From positions 124,001 to 188,000 of the forward strand of contig JANQNT010000022.1 in assembly GCA_028279445.1 (NCBI GenBank): a stretch of DNA of 64,000 bases, read 5' to 3'. The translations under genes and the position numbers were made by a program. The notes under the pieces were generated by a model. That model ran no database searches. It had not been told where the DNA came from and saw only the letters and a program-made list of their open reading frames with translations. This document shows positions 17,336 through 26,598 of the stretch, piece after piece; position 1 is the first letter of the stretch, and each line of letters starts with the position of its first letter. The DNA is from Tepidamorphaceae bacterium (GTDB lineage: Bacteria; Pseudomonadota; Alphaproteobacteria; Rhizobiales; Tepidamorphaceae).

Positions 17336-18703
17336 TCAAGCAGTGGTGCGCTCGCGGCGGGCAACCCCGCGCCCGCGCGCCAGCCGGTGCACGCGCGGCG
17401 CGGCGGCGACCGTCCCGTCATGCGCATAGGCCTCGTGATTGGCCTCGATCTCGTCTGGCTCATAACGATAATTGACCATCAGGCCGAAGCTCTGGCCGAG
17501 CCCGCGCGGACTGTCGTCCGCGGCCCAGTTGACGCGGTCCAGAATGGCGCCGTTGCCAAGATGGAAGCGAGCCACGGGATCGCGCGGACGCGCCCTGCGG
17601 TCGCGCTCGGTGAGCAGGTAGGCGGCGGCAAGCTGGGTCAAAGATGTCTCCAGCCCGGCATCCGGCGAGCGCGCGTCTTCGCGCGCGGCCAACGCATCGG
17701 CGATGCTGGCGCGTTCGCTTTCGCCGATCGCCACCTCGCCCTCTGCCTCGTCGTCCTGGCCAGCCAGTCCGGCCAGCCAGTCGGCGAAACTGGGGATCGG
17801 CGACAAGGTGACGAAGGTCCGCAGGCTCGGCAGTTCGCGGCTGAGTTCCGCCACCACCTGCTTGATCAGGAAGCTGCCGAAGGTGACGCCCTTCAGGCCG
17901 CGCTGGCAGTTGGAGATCGAGTAGAAGGTCGCAACTGTCGCGGTGCGCGGATCGATCGGTTCGCGATCGTCGGCGAGCACCGGCCCGATGGCGGCGGGAA
18001 TGTCGCCGGTCAGCGCCACCTCGACGAAGATCAGCGGTTCGTCGACAAGGCGCGGATGAAAGAACGCATACAGCCTGCGGTCGGGCGGATCGATGCGCCG
18101 GCGCAGGTCGTCCCAGTCGGCGATCTCGTGCACCGCCTCATAACGGATGATCTTCTCCAGGATCGCCGCCGGCGTCTGCCAGTCGATGCGCCTGAGCACC
18201 AGGAAGCCGCGGTTGAACCAGGACGAGAACAGGTGCGCGAAGTCGGCATCCATCGGCCGCCACTGCGGGTGCCCGCCCAGGCCGTCGATCAGGTCCTCGC
18301 GCATGGCGACCAGCCGGGCGGTTCCGTCGGGCGCCAGGTTGAGCCGGCGGAAGAGCTCCTGCCGGCGCGGCTCACTGGCGATGTTGAGCGCCCGCCCGGT
18401 CGCGTCGTCGGGTGCATCGAGGAATGTCTCGGCGGCGGCGCGACTGACCTCCAGGTCGACGCCGAAGGCGCTGGCCAGCACATCGAGCGCCTGGTGCCGG
18501 GCATCCTCGTCGAGCGCGTCGTATCGCTCGAAAATCTCCTGCGCGATGGCCATGCCGGAGGCCTCGCCGCGCTCCGACAGGAGCGCCTCGAACAGTTCGG
18601 TCAGGTCGCCGCCGCGCGCGGCGCGCTCGCGGCCCGAAAAATCGATCAGTGCCCGCCCGCGCTCGGCGATGGTGGTCAGGATATCGTTGAAGAACGAGGT
18701 CAT
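17336..18703 (-). CDS. Malonyl-CoA decarboxylase
   Basis: A 455-residue malonyl-CoA decarboxylase (MCD family), converting malonyl-CoA to acetyl-CoA and CO2. Conserved segments: an N-terminal helical domain, FYSISNCQRGLKGVTFGSFLIKQVV, TFVTLSPIPSFADWL (catalytic Ser region), PVARFHLGNGA (catalytic His) and GQSFGLMVNYRY. The ATG at 18703 overlaps (ATGA) the stop codon of a remnant dctM reading frame, showing that the gene was once translationally coupled to a TRAP transporter. The final ~25 residues are Arg-rich. It works with MatB 25 bp downstream. Confidence 0.95.
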   Translation of the reverse strand: MTSFFNDILTTIAERGRALIDFSGRERAARGGDLTELFEALLSERGEASGMAIAQEIFERYDALDEDARHQALDVLASAFGVDLEVSRAAAETFLDAPDDATGRALNIASEPRRQELFRRLNLAPDGTARLVAMREDLIDGLGGHPQWRPMDADFAHLFSSWFNRGFLVLRRIDWQTPAAILEKIIRYEAVHEIADWDDLRRRIDPPDRRLYAFFHPRLVDEPLIFVEVALTGDIPAAIGPVLADDREPIDPRTATVATFYSISNCQRGLKGVTFGSFLIKQVVAELSRELPSLRTFVTLSPIPSFADWLAGLAGQDDEAEGEVAIGESERASIADALAAREDARSPDAGLETSLTQLAAAYLLTERDRRARPRDPVARFHLGNGAILDRVNWAADDSPRGLGQSFGLMVNYRYEPDEIEANHEAYAHDGTVAAAPRVHRLARGRGVARRERTTA

Positions 18704-18894
18704 CGTACCGGACGCATCAGCGCGTCCGGCAGCCAGGTGGCCAGTCCCGGAAACACGCACAGGATCAGGATCGCCGACACCATACACCCAACGAAGGGCA
18801 ATGAGCCAAGCAGGATGGTTCCCAGTTCGATGTCCGGTGCGATGCCGTTGACGGCATGGAGATTGAGCCCCACCGCGCCGCAGATGATGAGCGC
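18700..18894 (-). pseudogene. 3' remnant of a TRAP transporter large permease gene (dctM)
   Basis: The 64 codons before the malonyl-CoA decarboxylase start read VGLNLHAVNGIAPDI, then LLGSLPFVGCMVSAILIL, then CVFPGLATWLPD. This is the C-terminal end of a DctM-type TRAP permease, including its last membrane span. The stop TGA overlaps the MCD ATG. No start codon, ribosome binding site or the other ~370 residues exist: 14 bp upstream lies the stop of the M48 peptidase gene. TRAP dctPQM genes commonly precede malonyl-CoA decarboxylase/matB in alphaproteobacteria, so a deletion seems to have removed the transporter and left this stub. Confidence 0.82.
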
Positions 18895-18908
18895 CTGAAG
18901 GCGTCGGG

Positions 18909-19958
18909 TCAGCGCCCCTGCGTCAACGTCTCCACATGCCGTTCCACCGCCTCGCGCCGGCTGTCGTTGGCAGGATGCGTGCTGAGCATATCCAGCACCG
19001 ACGCCTCGCCGCTGCCAGGCACGATGCGGTCGAGCAGATCGAGAAAGGCGAGCGGATCGCGGCCCGCCGCGATCATGATCTCGGCGCTGCGCATGTCCGC
19101 CTCGATCTCGAAGGCCCGCGAATAGGACAGACTGCCGGCGACGACGCCCATGCCGACCACATCCTCGAAAATCTGCCCCGTATCGCCGCCGACTACCGCG
19201 ATCATGAAGCCGACGCCGAGCACCCGGTAAAGCTGCCGCAGCGAATGGCGCAGCTCCACATGGGCGATCTCGTGCGCCAGCACGCCGGCGATCTCGTCGT
19301 CGCCGCGGGCGCGACGAACGAGTTGGTCGGTCAGCACGATGGTGCCGCCCGGCAGCGCCAGCGCGTTGGGGCCGATGCGTCCGCCATCACGGATGACGAG
19401 CCGCAGCGGAATGTCGGTGAAGCCGGACGCCTCGTGCAGCTCGTCGAACATGGCGTGCAGCGATGATGCCCGGGTGATGTCGAGCCTCGACATCTCGCCC
19501 AGCACCGCATTGTTGAGCGTCTGCATCAGCGCGGTGTCCATGGCCTGGGTCACGTTGACCGGCGTGACATAGGCCGCACCGTGCGCGGCCACCGGCAGAC
19601 CGTAGCGAAAGACGCCGACGATCAGCGCCAGCGTCACCACGGCCGTCACCGCCGCGAAGGCCAGCGAACGCTCCAGCCGCGCCAGCCTGGAAGAGAAGCT
19701 GCGCGCCTTGGCGAAGGCCGCGTCAACGGCATCGTCGTCGCCGGTCTCGAAGACGCTTGAATCGGCGAAGGTCACCTTGCGCGTCACCCCGGCGAGGCGG
19801 TCGCTGATCCGTGTCACGTCGAACCGCCGCCGTTCGCCGGTTTCAGCGAAGCGCAGCGACACCTGGCGCACCGCATCCACGGTGAGCTCGGCGTCGATGC
19901 TGGCGCTGGCCCCGGTGGCGAAGTAGCGCCCCCTGATCGGATCGCGTGTCCCGTTCAT
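18909..19958 (-). CDS. M48 family metallopeptidase, membrane-anchored
   Basis: A 349-residue zinc protease. The N-terminal ~90 residues (YFATGASASIDAELTVD) resemble the domain that precedes M48 in YjgN-linked proteins. A span lies near 118-140 (LAFAAVTAVVTLALIVGVF). The catalytic domain has VLAHEIAHVELRH (HExxH, about 245-257), a second hydrophobic segment, SYSRAFEIEADMRSAEI (third zinc ligand Glu) and STHPANDSRREAVE at the C-terminus. The start MNGTRDPIRG at 19958 sits 5 bp after the YjgN gene stop, so the two form a unit. Probably processes membrane or periplasmic proteins; the substrate is unknown. Confidence 0.92.
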   Translation of the reverse strand: MNGTRDPIRGRYFATGASASIDAELTVDAVRQVSLRFAETGERRRFDVTRISDRLAGVTRKVTFADSSVFETGDDDAVDAAFAKARSFSSRLARLERSLAFAAVTAVVTLALIVGVFRYGLPVAAHGAAYVTPVNVTQAMDTALMQTLNNAVLGEMSRLDITRASSLHAMFDELHEASGFTDIPLRLVIRDGGRIGPNALALPGGTIVLTDQLVRRARGDDEIAGVLAHEIAHVELRHSLRQLYRVLGVGFMIAVVGGDTGQIFEDVVGMGVVAGSLSYSRAFEIEADMRSAEIMIAAGRDPLAFLDLLDRIVPGSGEASVLDMLSTHPANDSRREAVERHVETLTQGR

Positions 19959-19963
19959 CTGCG

Positions 19964-21082
19964 TCACAGCCCGAAATCGATGCCCTCGATGTCGAGGAAC
20001 TCCGCTGCCGCCACCTGGCCATCCTGCGCCTGCGCCTCGACGAAGCCGTCGAGCGTCTGCGGCCCATGCAGCACGGTGTGGGCGGCAAGGTAGCGCCAGG
20101 TGCGGATCATCGCCCATGGCCGCGCCAGCCCCAGCGTACAGATCATCGCCAGGAAATTGGTGAATATGATCCACACATAGCGGCTGCGCGACAGGTCGGA
20201 GACGAAGCTGTGGCCGCCTTCCAGCGCGGTGTGGTTGTAGGCGATGTTGCGCACGCCCGCCCGGTAGAACAGGAAGGACAGGGCACCTGTCAGGTAGAGC
20301 GAGACAACCCCGCCGACGGTCGCGCCGATGATCAGTACCTGCCCCGGCTCGCGCAGCAGAACCTGCGGATCGAGTCGTTCAACCAGGCCGGTGACCGAGC
20401 TAACCCAGACCACGCCAGCCCCGATGCCGGCGCCGGCGGCCGCACACAACGCGCCGGCCACGATGGTGAATACCACCGTCGCACCGAGGTTGCGGTACAG
20501 CGGACCAAGCGGTGTATCGGTGTGGAACCGTGCGGCACCGAACTTCAGATTGCCGCCGATATACATCGCGTACATGCGCGACATCACCGGCGCCAGCAGC
20601 CCGCCCGTCAGCGCTACGCCAAACGGCATCAGCACGAAGATGCCGAGCGAATGCCAGTAGTTGCCGGCGAACGCGAAGCGCACGTTGCGGTAGCTCGTCA
20701 TGCGCGCGTTGAAGGCGATCGCCTTGTTGAAGATCCACGGCAGCGCGATCAGGTAGGGAACCGCCAGCACCCAGACGAACAGCGTGAACTGCGAGGCGAC
20801 GTTGAAGATGACCAGCGCCGCGACGACGATCAGCCGGCCGATCAGGATCTGCACCGGCCGCGCGTGATACTCGAAGCTGTACCCGTCGAGACGGGTATTG
20901 CCGTAGAAATAGCGAAGCCAGCGCACCTTGGCCCAGGCGGTGTAGATGCCGAGCGTGACGATCGACAGGAAGACGTTGACGATCCAGATGCCGAAGTAGT
21001 CGCGCGTGGTGCCGGTGAAGGTGATCGCATGGGCGTGCGGCGGGGCACCCCAATGGGTCGCAGGCCAGGTCTGCTGGTCCAT
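19964..21082 (-). CDS. YjgN/DUF898 family membrane protein
   Basis: A 372-residue integral membrane protein of the DUF898 (YjgN) family: the N-terminal ITFTGTTRDYFGIWIVNVFLSIVTLGIYTAWAKVRWLRYFYGNTRLDG is the family hallmark, and a related TNFLAMICTLGLARPWAMIRTWRYL repeat occurs near 320. There are about six to seven hydrophobic segments. It is regularly encoded upstream of an M48 peptidase, as here. The function is not known. Confidence 0.9.
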   Translation of the reverse strand: MDQQTWPATHWGAPPHAHAITFTGTTRDYFGIWIVNVFLSIVTLGIYTAWAKVRWLRYFYGNTRLDGYSFEYHARPVQILIGRLIVVAALVIFNVASQFTLFVWVLAVPYLIALPWIFNKAIAFNARMTSYRNVRFAFAGNYWHSLGIFVLMPFGVALTGGLLAPVMSRMYAMYIGGNLKFGAARFHTDTPLGPLYRNLGATVVFTIVAGALCAAAGAGIGAGVVWVSSVTGLVERLDPQVLLREPGQVLIIGATVGGVVSLYLTGALSFLFYRAGVRNIAYNHTALEGGHSFVSDLSRSRYVWIIFTNFLAMICTLGLARPWAMIRTWRYLAAHTVLHGPQTLDGFVEAQAQDGQVAAAEFLDIEGIDFGL

Positions 21083-21260
21083 GGCTCAAGCTCCCGCTTG
21101 GTCGGCCTCAACGCCGGTGCGCACTGCGAATCGCCACAAGGATAGACGCTTACGCTTAACGCTCGCAGACCACGGCGGCAGAAAGCTGGCAACGCGGTAA
21201 TGAGTGGTTACGGGGATTGTGTGAGCCGGTGCGCAGGTCCGCCAGCGCCGTGCCACCAAC

Positions 21261-21371
21261 GACCGACCTCATCCTGAGGTGCGAGCCCGACACCCTCGAC
21301 CCTTCGAGGCGCGTTTCACGCGCACCTCAGGATGAGGGTGTCGGAGCGAGCCTCGAAGGGCGAGGTCGGTC
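21261..21371. repeat. Nested inverted-repeat intergenic element
   Basis: Outer arms GACCGACCTC (21261-21270) and GAGGTCGGTC (21362-21371) enclose CTCATCCTGAGGTGC with its complement at 21322-21336, CCGACACCCTC (about 21287-21297) with its complement at 21335-21345, and CCCTTCGAGGC (21300-21310) with its complement at 21350-21360. The arms interleave, so alternative folds compete. CTCATCCTGAGG-type repeats are widespread intergenic elements in Rhizobiales; a partial copy is at 31757-31800. It lies in the 321-bp gap between the divergent-end of YjgN (upstream) and glyS; nothing else is seen in this gap. Confidence 0.75.
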
Positions 21372-21403
21372 GATAGGCGCGATCGCACCCCGATCCTGAC
21401 GGC

Positions 21404-23452
21404 TCACCCCTCGACCTTCGCGAACACCGCGACGCGGTCCATGGTGTCGCGGATGGCGGCGAGCAGCTTCAGCCGGTTGGCGCGCAAGGCGGCATCGTCC
21501 GCATTGACCGTCACCTCGTCGAAGAAGGCATCGACCGGCCCGCGCAGTTTTGCCAGCGCCGTCATGGCGTCGGCGAAGTCCTCGCGCTCCAGCGCCATCT
21601 CCGCTTCGCCGCGCGCGGTCTCCAGGGCATCAAGCAGCGCCTGTTCTTGCGACTGCGCGAAGGCATCCGGCTCCGGTGTGGCCGGATACGCAGTGCCGTC
21701 CTTCTTCTCCTCGATACGCAGGATGTTGGCGGCACGGGCATAAGCCGTGAGCAGGTTCGCCCCGTCATCTGTATCGAGGAACGCACCCAGCGCCTCGACA
21801 CGGCGAGTGATCATCAGGAGATCGTCCTGATCCGGCAGGGCGAAGACGGCGTCCACCAGATCGTGCCGCGCGCCCTCCTCGCGGAGTTGGACCTTGAGGC
21901 GGTCGGCAAAGAAGGCGAGGAGGTCCTGACCATACGCCGCCATCGGCAAACGCAAGCCGTTTTCGAGAACGAGCCGGATCACACCTAGCGCTGCCCGTCT
22001 CAGCGCATAGGGATCCTTCGATCCCGTCGGTTTCTCGTCGATGGCCCAGAAACCGACGAGCTGGTCGAGCTTGTCGGCGAGCGCAACCGCGATGGAGACC
22101 GGGTTGGACGGCACCGTGTCGGACGGCCCCTGCGGCTTGTAGTGTTCCTCGATCGCCGCGGCGACGTCTTCATCCTCACCCTGGTCGAGCGCGTAGTAGC
22201 GGCCCATCAGCCCCTGCAATTCGGGGAACTCGCCGACCATCTCGGTGACCAGATCGGCCTTGGCGAGGCGGGCGGCGCGCTCGGCCTTGTCGGGATCGGC
22301 ACCGACGACCGGCGCCAGTTCCTTCGCCAGCGCCGCGATGCGCTCGACCCGCTCCGCCTGGGTGCCGAGCTTCTCGTGATAGACGATCGATCCGAGCTTC
22401 TTCGCGTGATCGGCGAGCTTCGTCTTGCGGTCGGTGTCCCAGAAGAATTTCGCGTCCGCCAACCGCGCCGCGATGACGCGCTCGTTGCCGGCGGTGATCT
22501 TCGCGCCGCCGTCGGCGGCTTCCAGATTGGCAACCGCGATGAAGCGGTTGGCGAGCCTGCCGGTCTTCGGGTCGCGCAGGACAAAACACTTCTGGTGGGT
22601 GCGGATCGTGGCGCGCACCGCTTCGGCCGGCACGTCGAGAAAAACTTCGTCGAACGAGCCCATGAGCGGCACCGGCCACTCCACCAGACCGGCGATCTCT
22701 TTCAGCAGCGCCTCGTCCCCGATCACCTCAAGCCCTTGCGCGAAGGCAAGCGTCTGCGCATCGGCCCGGATCATGTCGGCGCGGCGCTCAGGATCGAGCA
22801 CCACCCTGGCGGCTTCGAGCTTGGCCACGTAATCGTCGAAGCGCTTCACCGCGATTGGCTCCGGCGCCAGGAAGCGGTGGCCTTTTGTGACATTGCCTGA
22901 AGCGATTCCATCCACCTCGAAGGAGACGACCTCCGGGTCCTCGGTCTCCGGCCCGAAGGTCGCCAGCACCGATTGCAGCGGGCGCACCCAGCGTAGCGAG
23001 CCTGAGCTGGCCGACGCCACACCCCAGCGCATGGACTTCGGCCAGGGGAACCTGCGGATCACCTCGGGCAGCGCCTCGGCGATGATCTCCGGCGCGGGCC
23101 GGCCGGCCCGTTTCGTGCGGGCCACATAGAAGGCCCCCTTCTTGGGGTCCTCGACCACCTCGGCCTGATCGACTGAATCGAGCCCCGCCGCCTTGAGGAA
23201 ACCGGCGAGCGCCTGTTCCGGCGCGCCGACGCGCGGTCCCTTTCGCTCCTCGGCCGTGTCCGGGCTCTTCACCGGCACGCCGGTCACCGACAGCGCCAGC
23301 CGGCGCGGCGTGGCGAAGGCACGCGCCGCCTCGTAGGTCAGCCCGGCGTCCACCATGGCGTTTGTGACGAGCTTCCTGAGGTCATCGGCGGCGCGCGGCT
23401 GCATGCGCGCCGGGATTTCCTCGCAGAACAGTTCGAGCAGCAGATCGGGCAT
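21404..23452 (-). CDS. glyS: Glycine-tRNA ligase beta subunit
   Basis: The 682-residue beta subunit of the bacterial (alpha2-beta2) glycyl-tRNA synthetase, needed for tRNA(Gly) recognition. The start [25 protein letters not shown], the FPWPKSMRW and [21 protein letters not shown] segments, and a C-terminal anticodon-binding region are all typical. It lies about 3.5 kb downstream of glyQ on the same strand with four unrelated genes between, and is preceded by a double-hairpin repeat (23471-23578) that lies in its presumed leader. Confidence 0.97.
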   Translation of the reverse strand: MPDLLLELFCEEIPARMQPRAADDLRKLVTNAMVDAGLTYEAARAFATPRRLALSVTGVPVKSPDTAEERKGPRVGAPEQALAGFLKAAGLDSVDQAEVVEDPKKGAFYVARTKRAGRPAPEIIAEALPEVIRRFPWPKSMRWGVASASSGSLRWVRPLQSVLATFGPETEDPEVVSFEVDGIASGNVTKGHRFLAPEPIAVKRFDDYVAKLEAARVVLDPERRADMIRADAQTLAFAQGLEVIGDEALLKEIAGLVEWPVPLMGSFDEVFLDVPAEAVRATIRTHQKCFVLRDPKTGRLANRFIAVANLEAADGGAKITAGNERVIAARLADAKFFWDTDRKTKLADHAKKLGSIVYHEKLGTQAERVERIAALAKELAPVVGADPDKAERAARLAKADLVTEMVGEFPELQGLMGRYYALDQGEDEDVAAAIEEHYKPQGPSDTVPSNPVSIAVALADKLDQLVGFWAIDEKPTGSKDPYALRRAALGVIRLVLENGLRLPMAAYGQDLLAFFADRLKVQLREEGARHDLVDAVFALPDQDDLLMITRRVEALGAFLDTDDGANLLTAYARAANILRIEEKKDGTAYPATPEPDAFAQSQEQALLDALETARGEAEMALEREDFADAMTALAKLRGPVDAFFDEVTVNADDAALRANRLKLLAAIRDTMDRVAVFAKVEG

Positions 23453-23470
23453 GAATTCGATATGTCGGGT

Positions 23471-23578
23471 CTAGATCATCCTGTGTTTGGGTTGAGTCAA
23501 TCCAAACACAGAAAAGATGATCGATTCTATAGGGTTAGAGCAACTTATCTGCGCCGATCCCGGCGCAGGTTGCTCTAG
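23471..23578 (-). repeat. Composite double-hairpin repeat, copy B
   Basis: The diverged second copy of the 7494-7597 element. GATCATC (23474-23480) pairs with 23516-23522 and CTGTGTTTGG (23481-23490) with 23502-23511; the inner loop carries GAGTC (23494-23498). A linker GATTC is at 23523-23527. The second hairpin pairs 23536-23544 and 23549-23556 with 23561-23577, with a 4-nt TTAT insertion in its left arm. Relative to copy A, two base pairs change on both sides and stay paired. It occupies the whole gap between the VOC gene and glyS. Confidence 0.85.
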
Positions 23579-23582
23579 GCAC

Positions 23583-23978
23583 TCAGCCAAGGTCCTGGCC
23601 GAAGGCGATGTCGTGGCCGTCGAGGTCCTGAATGCCGAATTCCAGGACCCCGTAGGGCTGTTCGCACAGCGTGTAGTCGATCTTCGCGCCGTTGGCCACA
23701 AACTCGTCGTAGATCGCGCGTGCGTCATCAACCCAGAAATAGGCGTTCCACATCTTGTCGACGATCTTCCAGTTCGGCTGGTTGGCGTGATCGGCAGGCG
23801 CCCTCGACAGCATGACGAAGCAGGTATCGCGCCGCATGATCGCAAAGCCCGGCGGATTGCCCCAGGTGCGCCCCTCGAAGCCGAGGCAGTCGCGCCAGTG
23901 GTCGAAACTCGCCATCAGATCGCGCACCAGCAGTACCGGTGCCTGCTCGAGCAGCCTGGCCTTGGGTTCGGTGTTCAT
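23583..23978 (-). CDS. VOC family (glyoxalase/bleomycin-resistance) protein
   Basis: A 131-residue protein with the vicinal-oxygen-chelate fold: APVLLVRDLMASFDHWRDCLGFEGRTWG at the N-terminus, FAIMRRDTCFVML, AYFWVDDARAIYDEFVANGAK and the final FGIQDLDGHDIAFGQDL. It looks like the bleomycin-resistance-like branch; metal ligands and substrate cannot be assigned. The start ATG at 23978 is 1 bp beyond the stop of the DUF2207 gene, so it probably belongs to the lemA-DUF2207 transcript. Confidence 0.88.
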   Translation of the reverse strand: MNTEPKARLLEQAPVLLVRDLMASFDHWRDCLGFEGRTWGNPPGFAIMRRDTCFVMLSRAPADHANQPNWKIVDKMWNAYFWVDDARAIYDEFVANGAKIDYTLCEQPYGVLEFGIQDLDGHDIAFGQDLG

Positions 23979-23979
23979 C

Positions 23980-25926
23980 TCACCATCCTCCTCCACCGCC
24001 GCCACCTCCGCCTCCGCCGGAGAACCCGCCGCCACCGGACCCGGACGAGGATGACGACGGTGTGGCACCGGCAACCGACGAGCCGACGGACGAAACCAGA
24101 CCGCGCGCAGCGGATTCAAGATTGGCGCCGCTCCAGTTCGATCCCCTGTAGAAGCGTGGGCTGTAGGTTTCCGCGCTCCCTCCGGCCGCCGCCAGCGCTT
24201 CGGAAAAGGCGCGTGACCACTGCCGCTCCACGCCAAGCCCGATGGCATAGGGCAGATGGCGTTCGTACGCGCTCACCGTGACCGGGGGAGCGCCCTCCAT
24301 GTTGAACCGCTCGGCTTCGGCCACCGAAAGGTAGAGCCGGTAGCCCTCGATCTCCTCGGCCAGCCGCTGCCCCTCCACGCTGGGCGCCGGCATCAGCCAG
24401 GCGAACAGCACATTGGCGCCAGCGATCAGCAGCACCGCGGCGACCGCAAGCTGCATGGCAATACCTGAAACCAGCGCCAGCATTACGATGGGTATCACCG
24501 AAATGACGAGACCGGGGATCAGCAGCAGGGCGGAGACCAGGCGCCTGCGTCCCGGTGCACCGCCGGCCAGCCCCACAATGCCCTGCAACACCAGGAAGAA
24601 GGCGACCGCGCCGAACAGGCCGGCGACGATCAGCGGCACCGCGATCTGCTCATCGGGCCGGTCGATGGCGAGAAAGGCAACGACACCGATGACGCTGAAG
24701 ACGACACCGCTAACGACACGGCTGATATTGCGGGTGTAGTAGACTTCCGAATAGCTGTCGGTGATCGCCTTGCGGAAGGCGGCCTTGGCGCCCTCGATGC
24801 GGCCGCGATTGGCCTTGGTGAAGACGGTGCGGTCCATGCCGCCCATCAGCTTCGTGTCGAGCGCCTGCTCGTCCGGGCTCATGGCGTTGTAGCCCGCCCC
24901 CGCCGCCTCCACCGCGAGCTTGTCCTCCGTCTCGTCGATGCGCAGCCGCCCCTTGACGCCGAGCGATGTCAGCGCCGCGATGAAGGCGCGCGAGGCGCCG
25001 GCCCCGAAGCGTGAGCGAAAGCCGCGATAGTAGAGATAGCTGAGCGCACCGGCCGACATGCCGCGCGGTGGCTCGAAGCGCGGGATGACCGCCTGGCGCG
25101 GCGGATCGCGCCCGACGATCAGCCAGGAGGCGATCAGATGATTCAGGACGCCCGAAACCATCGCCAGCAGGATCAGCAGTCCGGCGTTGTCGAGCGCGGC
25201 GCGCCAGCGCAGGTCGCCCCTGGTCGGTTCGGGAACGTGGCCCTTGGGGAAGGCGACCGCCACGGACAGGCCTTCGCGCGGGTTGAGCGCGCGCGTCGTC
25301 TCGAAGGTCAGCGTGCGCGACGTTTGCGCCACCAGGCGCGCATCCTCGTCGCGCGCGCCCGACCGCCCGGTATAGACCGACCACTGCAACGCCTCCGCGC
25401 CCGGCGGCAAGGTCAACTGATAGCGCGCATGGCGAATCGGAAACGACCAGAAGTTGCCGGTGACGTTCCAGAACAGCTCGTCATAGTCGGTGAAGAAACG
25501 CAGTTGCCGGTCGGTGCGGTACTCGATGACGTAAGTGTGCACGCCATGGGGAATGAACATCTTCTCGTTGCCGATATAGACGCGCACGCCGCCGTCCATG
25601 CGGTCGGTGTGATAGGGCTCAGGCTGGCCATTGCGGGTGATGCCGAGGATCTCGAACGACGTTGTGCGGTGCAGCCCGGAGGGCTCGCGGTAGCGCGTCG
25701 GGAAATCGCGGAAGATGCCGCGGCGTATCTGCCGCCCGCGCGCATTGACCGTGATGATCTCGGTGACGGTCAGCACGCCGTCCGCACCGACCACGACGCG
25801 GGATTCAAACAGCCGGATGTCTTCCGGCGCCGCCTGCGCGGACGCGGCCAGGCACACTACACCGAGCAGCAGCGCCGCGACAGCGACCGCAAAACCCCGA
25901 ACCTGGCGCATCACCTGAGACAGCAC
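23980..25926 (-). CDS. DUF2207 domain-containing membrane protein
   Basis: A 648-residue protein. It has an N-terminal signal peptide (ending near AASAQAA, residue 33) and an extracytoplasmic DUF2207 beta-rich domain (about 35-230: RGIFRDFPTRYR, YVIEYRTDRQLRFF, ELFWNVTGNFW). One span lies near 250, a cytoplasmic region follows with further spans near 400-480, and the C-terminus ends in a Ser/Gly run (FSGGGGGGGGGGGW). The Gly-rich Trp-terminal tail is a family hallmark. It is paired with lemA (10 bp gap), the usual arrangement. The role is unknown; probably a membrane complex with LemA. Confidence 0.93.
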   Translation of the reverse strand: MLSQVMRQVRGFAVAVAALLLGVVCLAASAQAAPEDIRLFESRVVVGADGVLTVTEIITVNARGRQIRRGIFRDFPTRYREPSGLHRTTSFEILGITRNGQPEPYHTDRMDGGVRVYIGNEKMFIPHGVHTYVIEYRTDRQLRFFTDYDELFWNVTGNFWSFPIRHARYQLTLPPGAEALQWSVYTGRSGARDEDARLVAQTSRTLTFETTRALNPREGLSVAVAFPKGHVPEPTRGDLRWRAALDNAGLLILLAMVSGVLNHLIASWLIVGRDPPRQAVIPRFEPPRGMSAGALSYLYYRGFRSRFGAGASRAFIAALTSLGVKGRLRIDETEDKLAVEAAGAGYNAMSPDEQALDTKLMGGMDRTVFTKANRGRIEGAKAAFRKAITDSYSEVYYTRNISRVVSGVVFSVIGVVAFLAIDRPDEQIAVPLIVAGLFGAVAFFLVLQGIVGLAGGAPGRRRLVSALLLIPGLVISVIPIVMLALVSGIAMQLAVAAVLLIAGANVLFAWLMPAPSVEGQRLAEEIEGYRLYLSVAEAERFNMEGAPPVTVSAYERHLPYAIGLGVERQWSRAFSEALAAAGGSAETYSPRFYRGSNWSGANLESAARGLVSSVGSSVAGATPSSSSSGSGGGGFSGGGGGGGGGGGW

Positions 25927-25936
25927 GATGCCCGGC

Positions 25937-26500
25937 TCAGCCCTGGAAACTCACCTGCGGCACGGCCCGGTCGCCCTCGTCTTCGAGCTCGAAGAACTCC
26001 CGCTGGACAAAGTTGAACATGCCGGCGATCAGGTTGGAGGGAAACTGCTCGACCATGACATTGAGGTCACGCACGGTGCCGTTGTAGTAACGCCGCGCCA
26101 TCTCAAGCTGGTTCTCGGTTTCCTCCAGCGCGTCCTGGAAATCGATGAAGTTCTGGCTCGCCTTCAGGTCGGGATAGTTCTCGGCCAGCGCGAACAGCTT
26201 GCCCAGCGCGCCCGACAGCATCCCCTCGACGCGGCCGCGCTCGGCGGCCTGGTCCTCGCCCAGCGCCTGGGCGCGCGTGCGCAACGCGGTGATCTCGGCC
26301 AGCGTATCGGCTTCATGGGCCATGTAGCCCTTGACCGATTCCAGCAGGTTGGGGATCAGGTCGGCGCGGCGCTTGAGCTGCACCTCGATGCCGCTCCAGC
26401 CCTCGTGCGCCATCTGCCGCTTCCTGACGAGCTGGTTGTAGAGAACGATGGCGTAGAGCGCGATCGCCGCAACGATCGCGAGCAGGATCATGAACATCAT
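25937..26500 (-). CDS. lemA: LemA family protein
   Basis: A 187-residue LemA protein: one N-terminal span (about 3-22), then the conserved helical body IEVQLKRRADLIPNLLESVKGYMAHE (about 42-67), YPDLKASQNF and ARRYYNGTVRDLN with NLIAGMFNF near the C-terminus. The domain after the span is coiled-coil-like and probably outside the cytoplasm. Immediately upstream of DUF2207 in the same direction; the LemA/DUF2207 pair is widespread but of uncertain function. Confidence 0.95.
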   Translation of the reverse strand: MMFMILLAIVAAIALYAIVLYNQLVRKRQMAHEGWSGIEVQLKRRADLIPNLLESVKGYMAHEADTLAEITALRTRAQALGEDQAAERGRVEGMLSGALGKLFALAENYPDLKASQNFIDFQDALEETENQLEMARRYYNGTVRDLNVMVEQFPSNLIAGMFNFVQREFFELEDEGDRAVPQVSFQG

Positions 26501-26598
26501 GGCGGCGTGTCCCCGAGCGGCCCGGCCTGTTTCGATGCGTTACAGACTAGGGCTCCAATCGGATTGAGTCATCCGCTCCCGGTCGGATGCCGAAACGT

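Noticed and set aside
24000-24060. Tandem GGC-type codons at the DUF2207 3' end as a repeat array
   Set aside because: They encode the Gly-rich Trp-ended tail normal for DUF2207 proteins.
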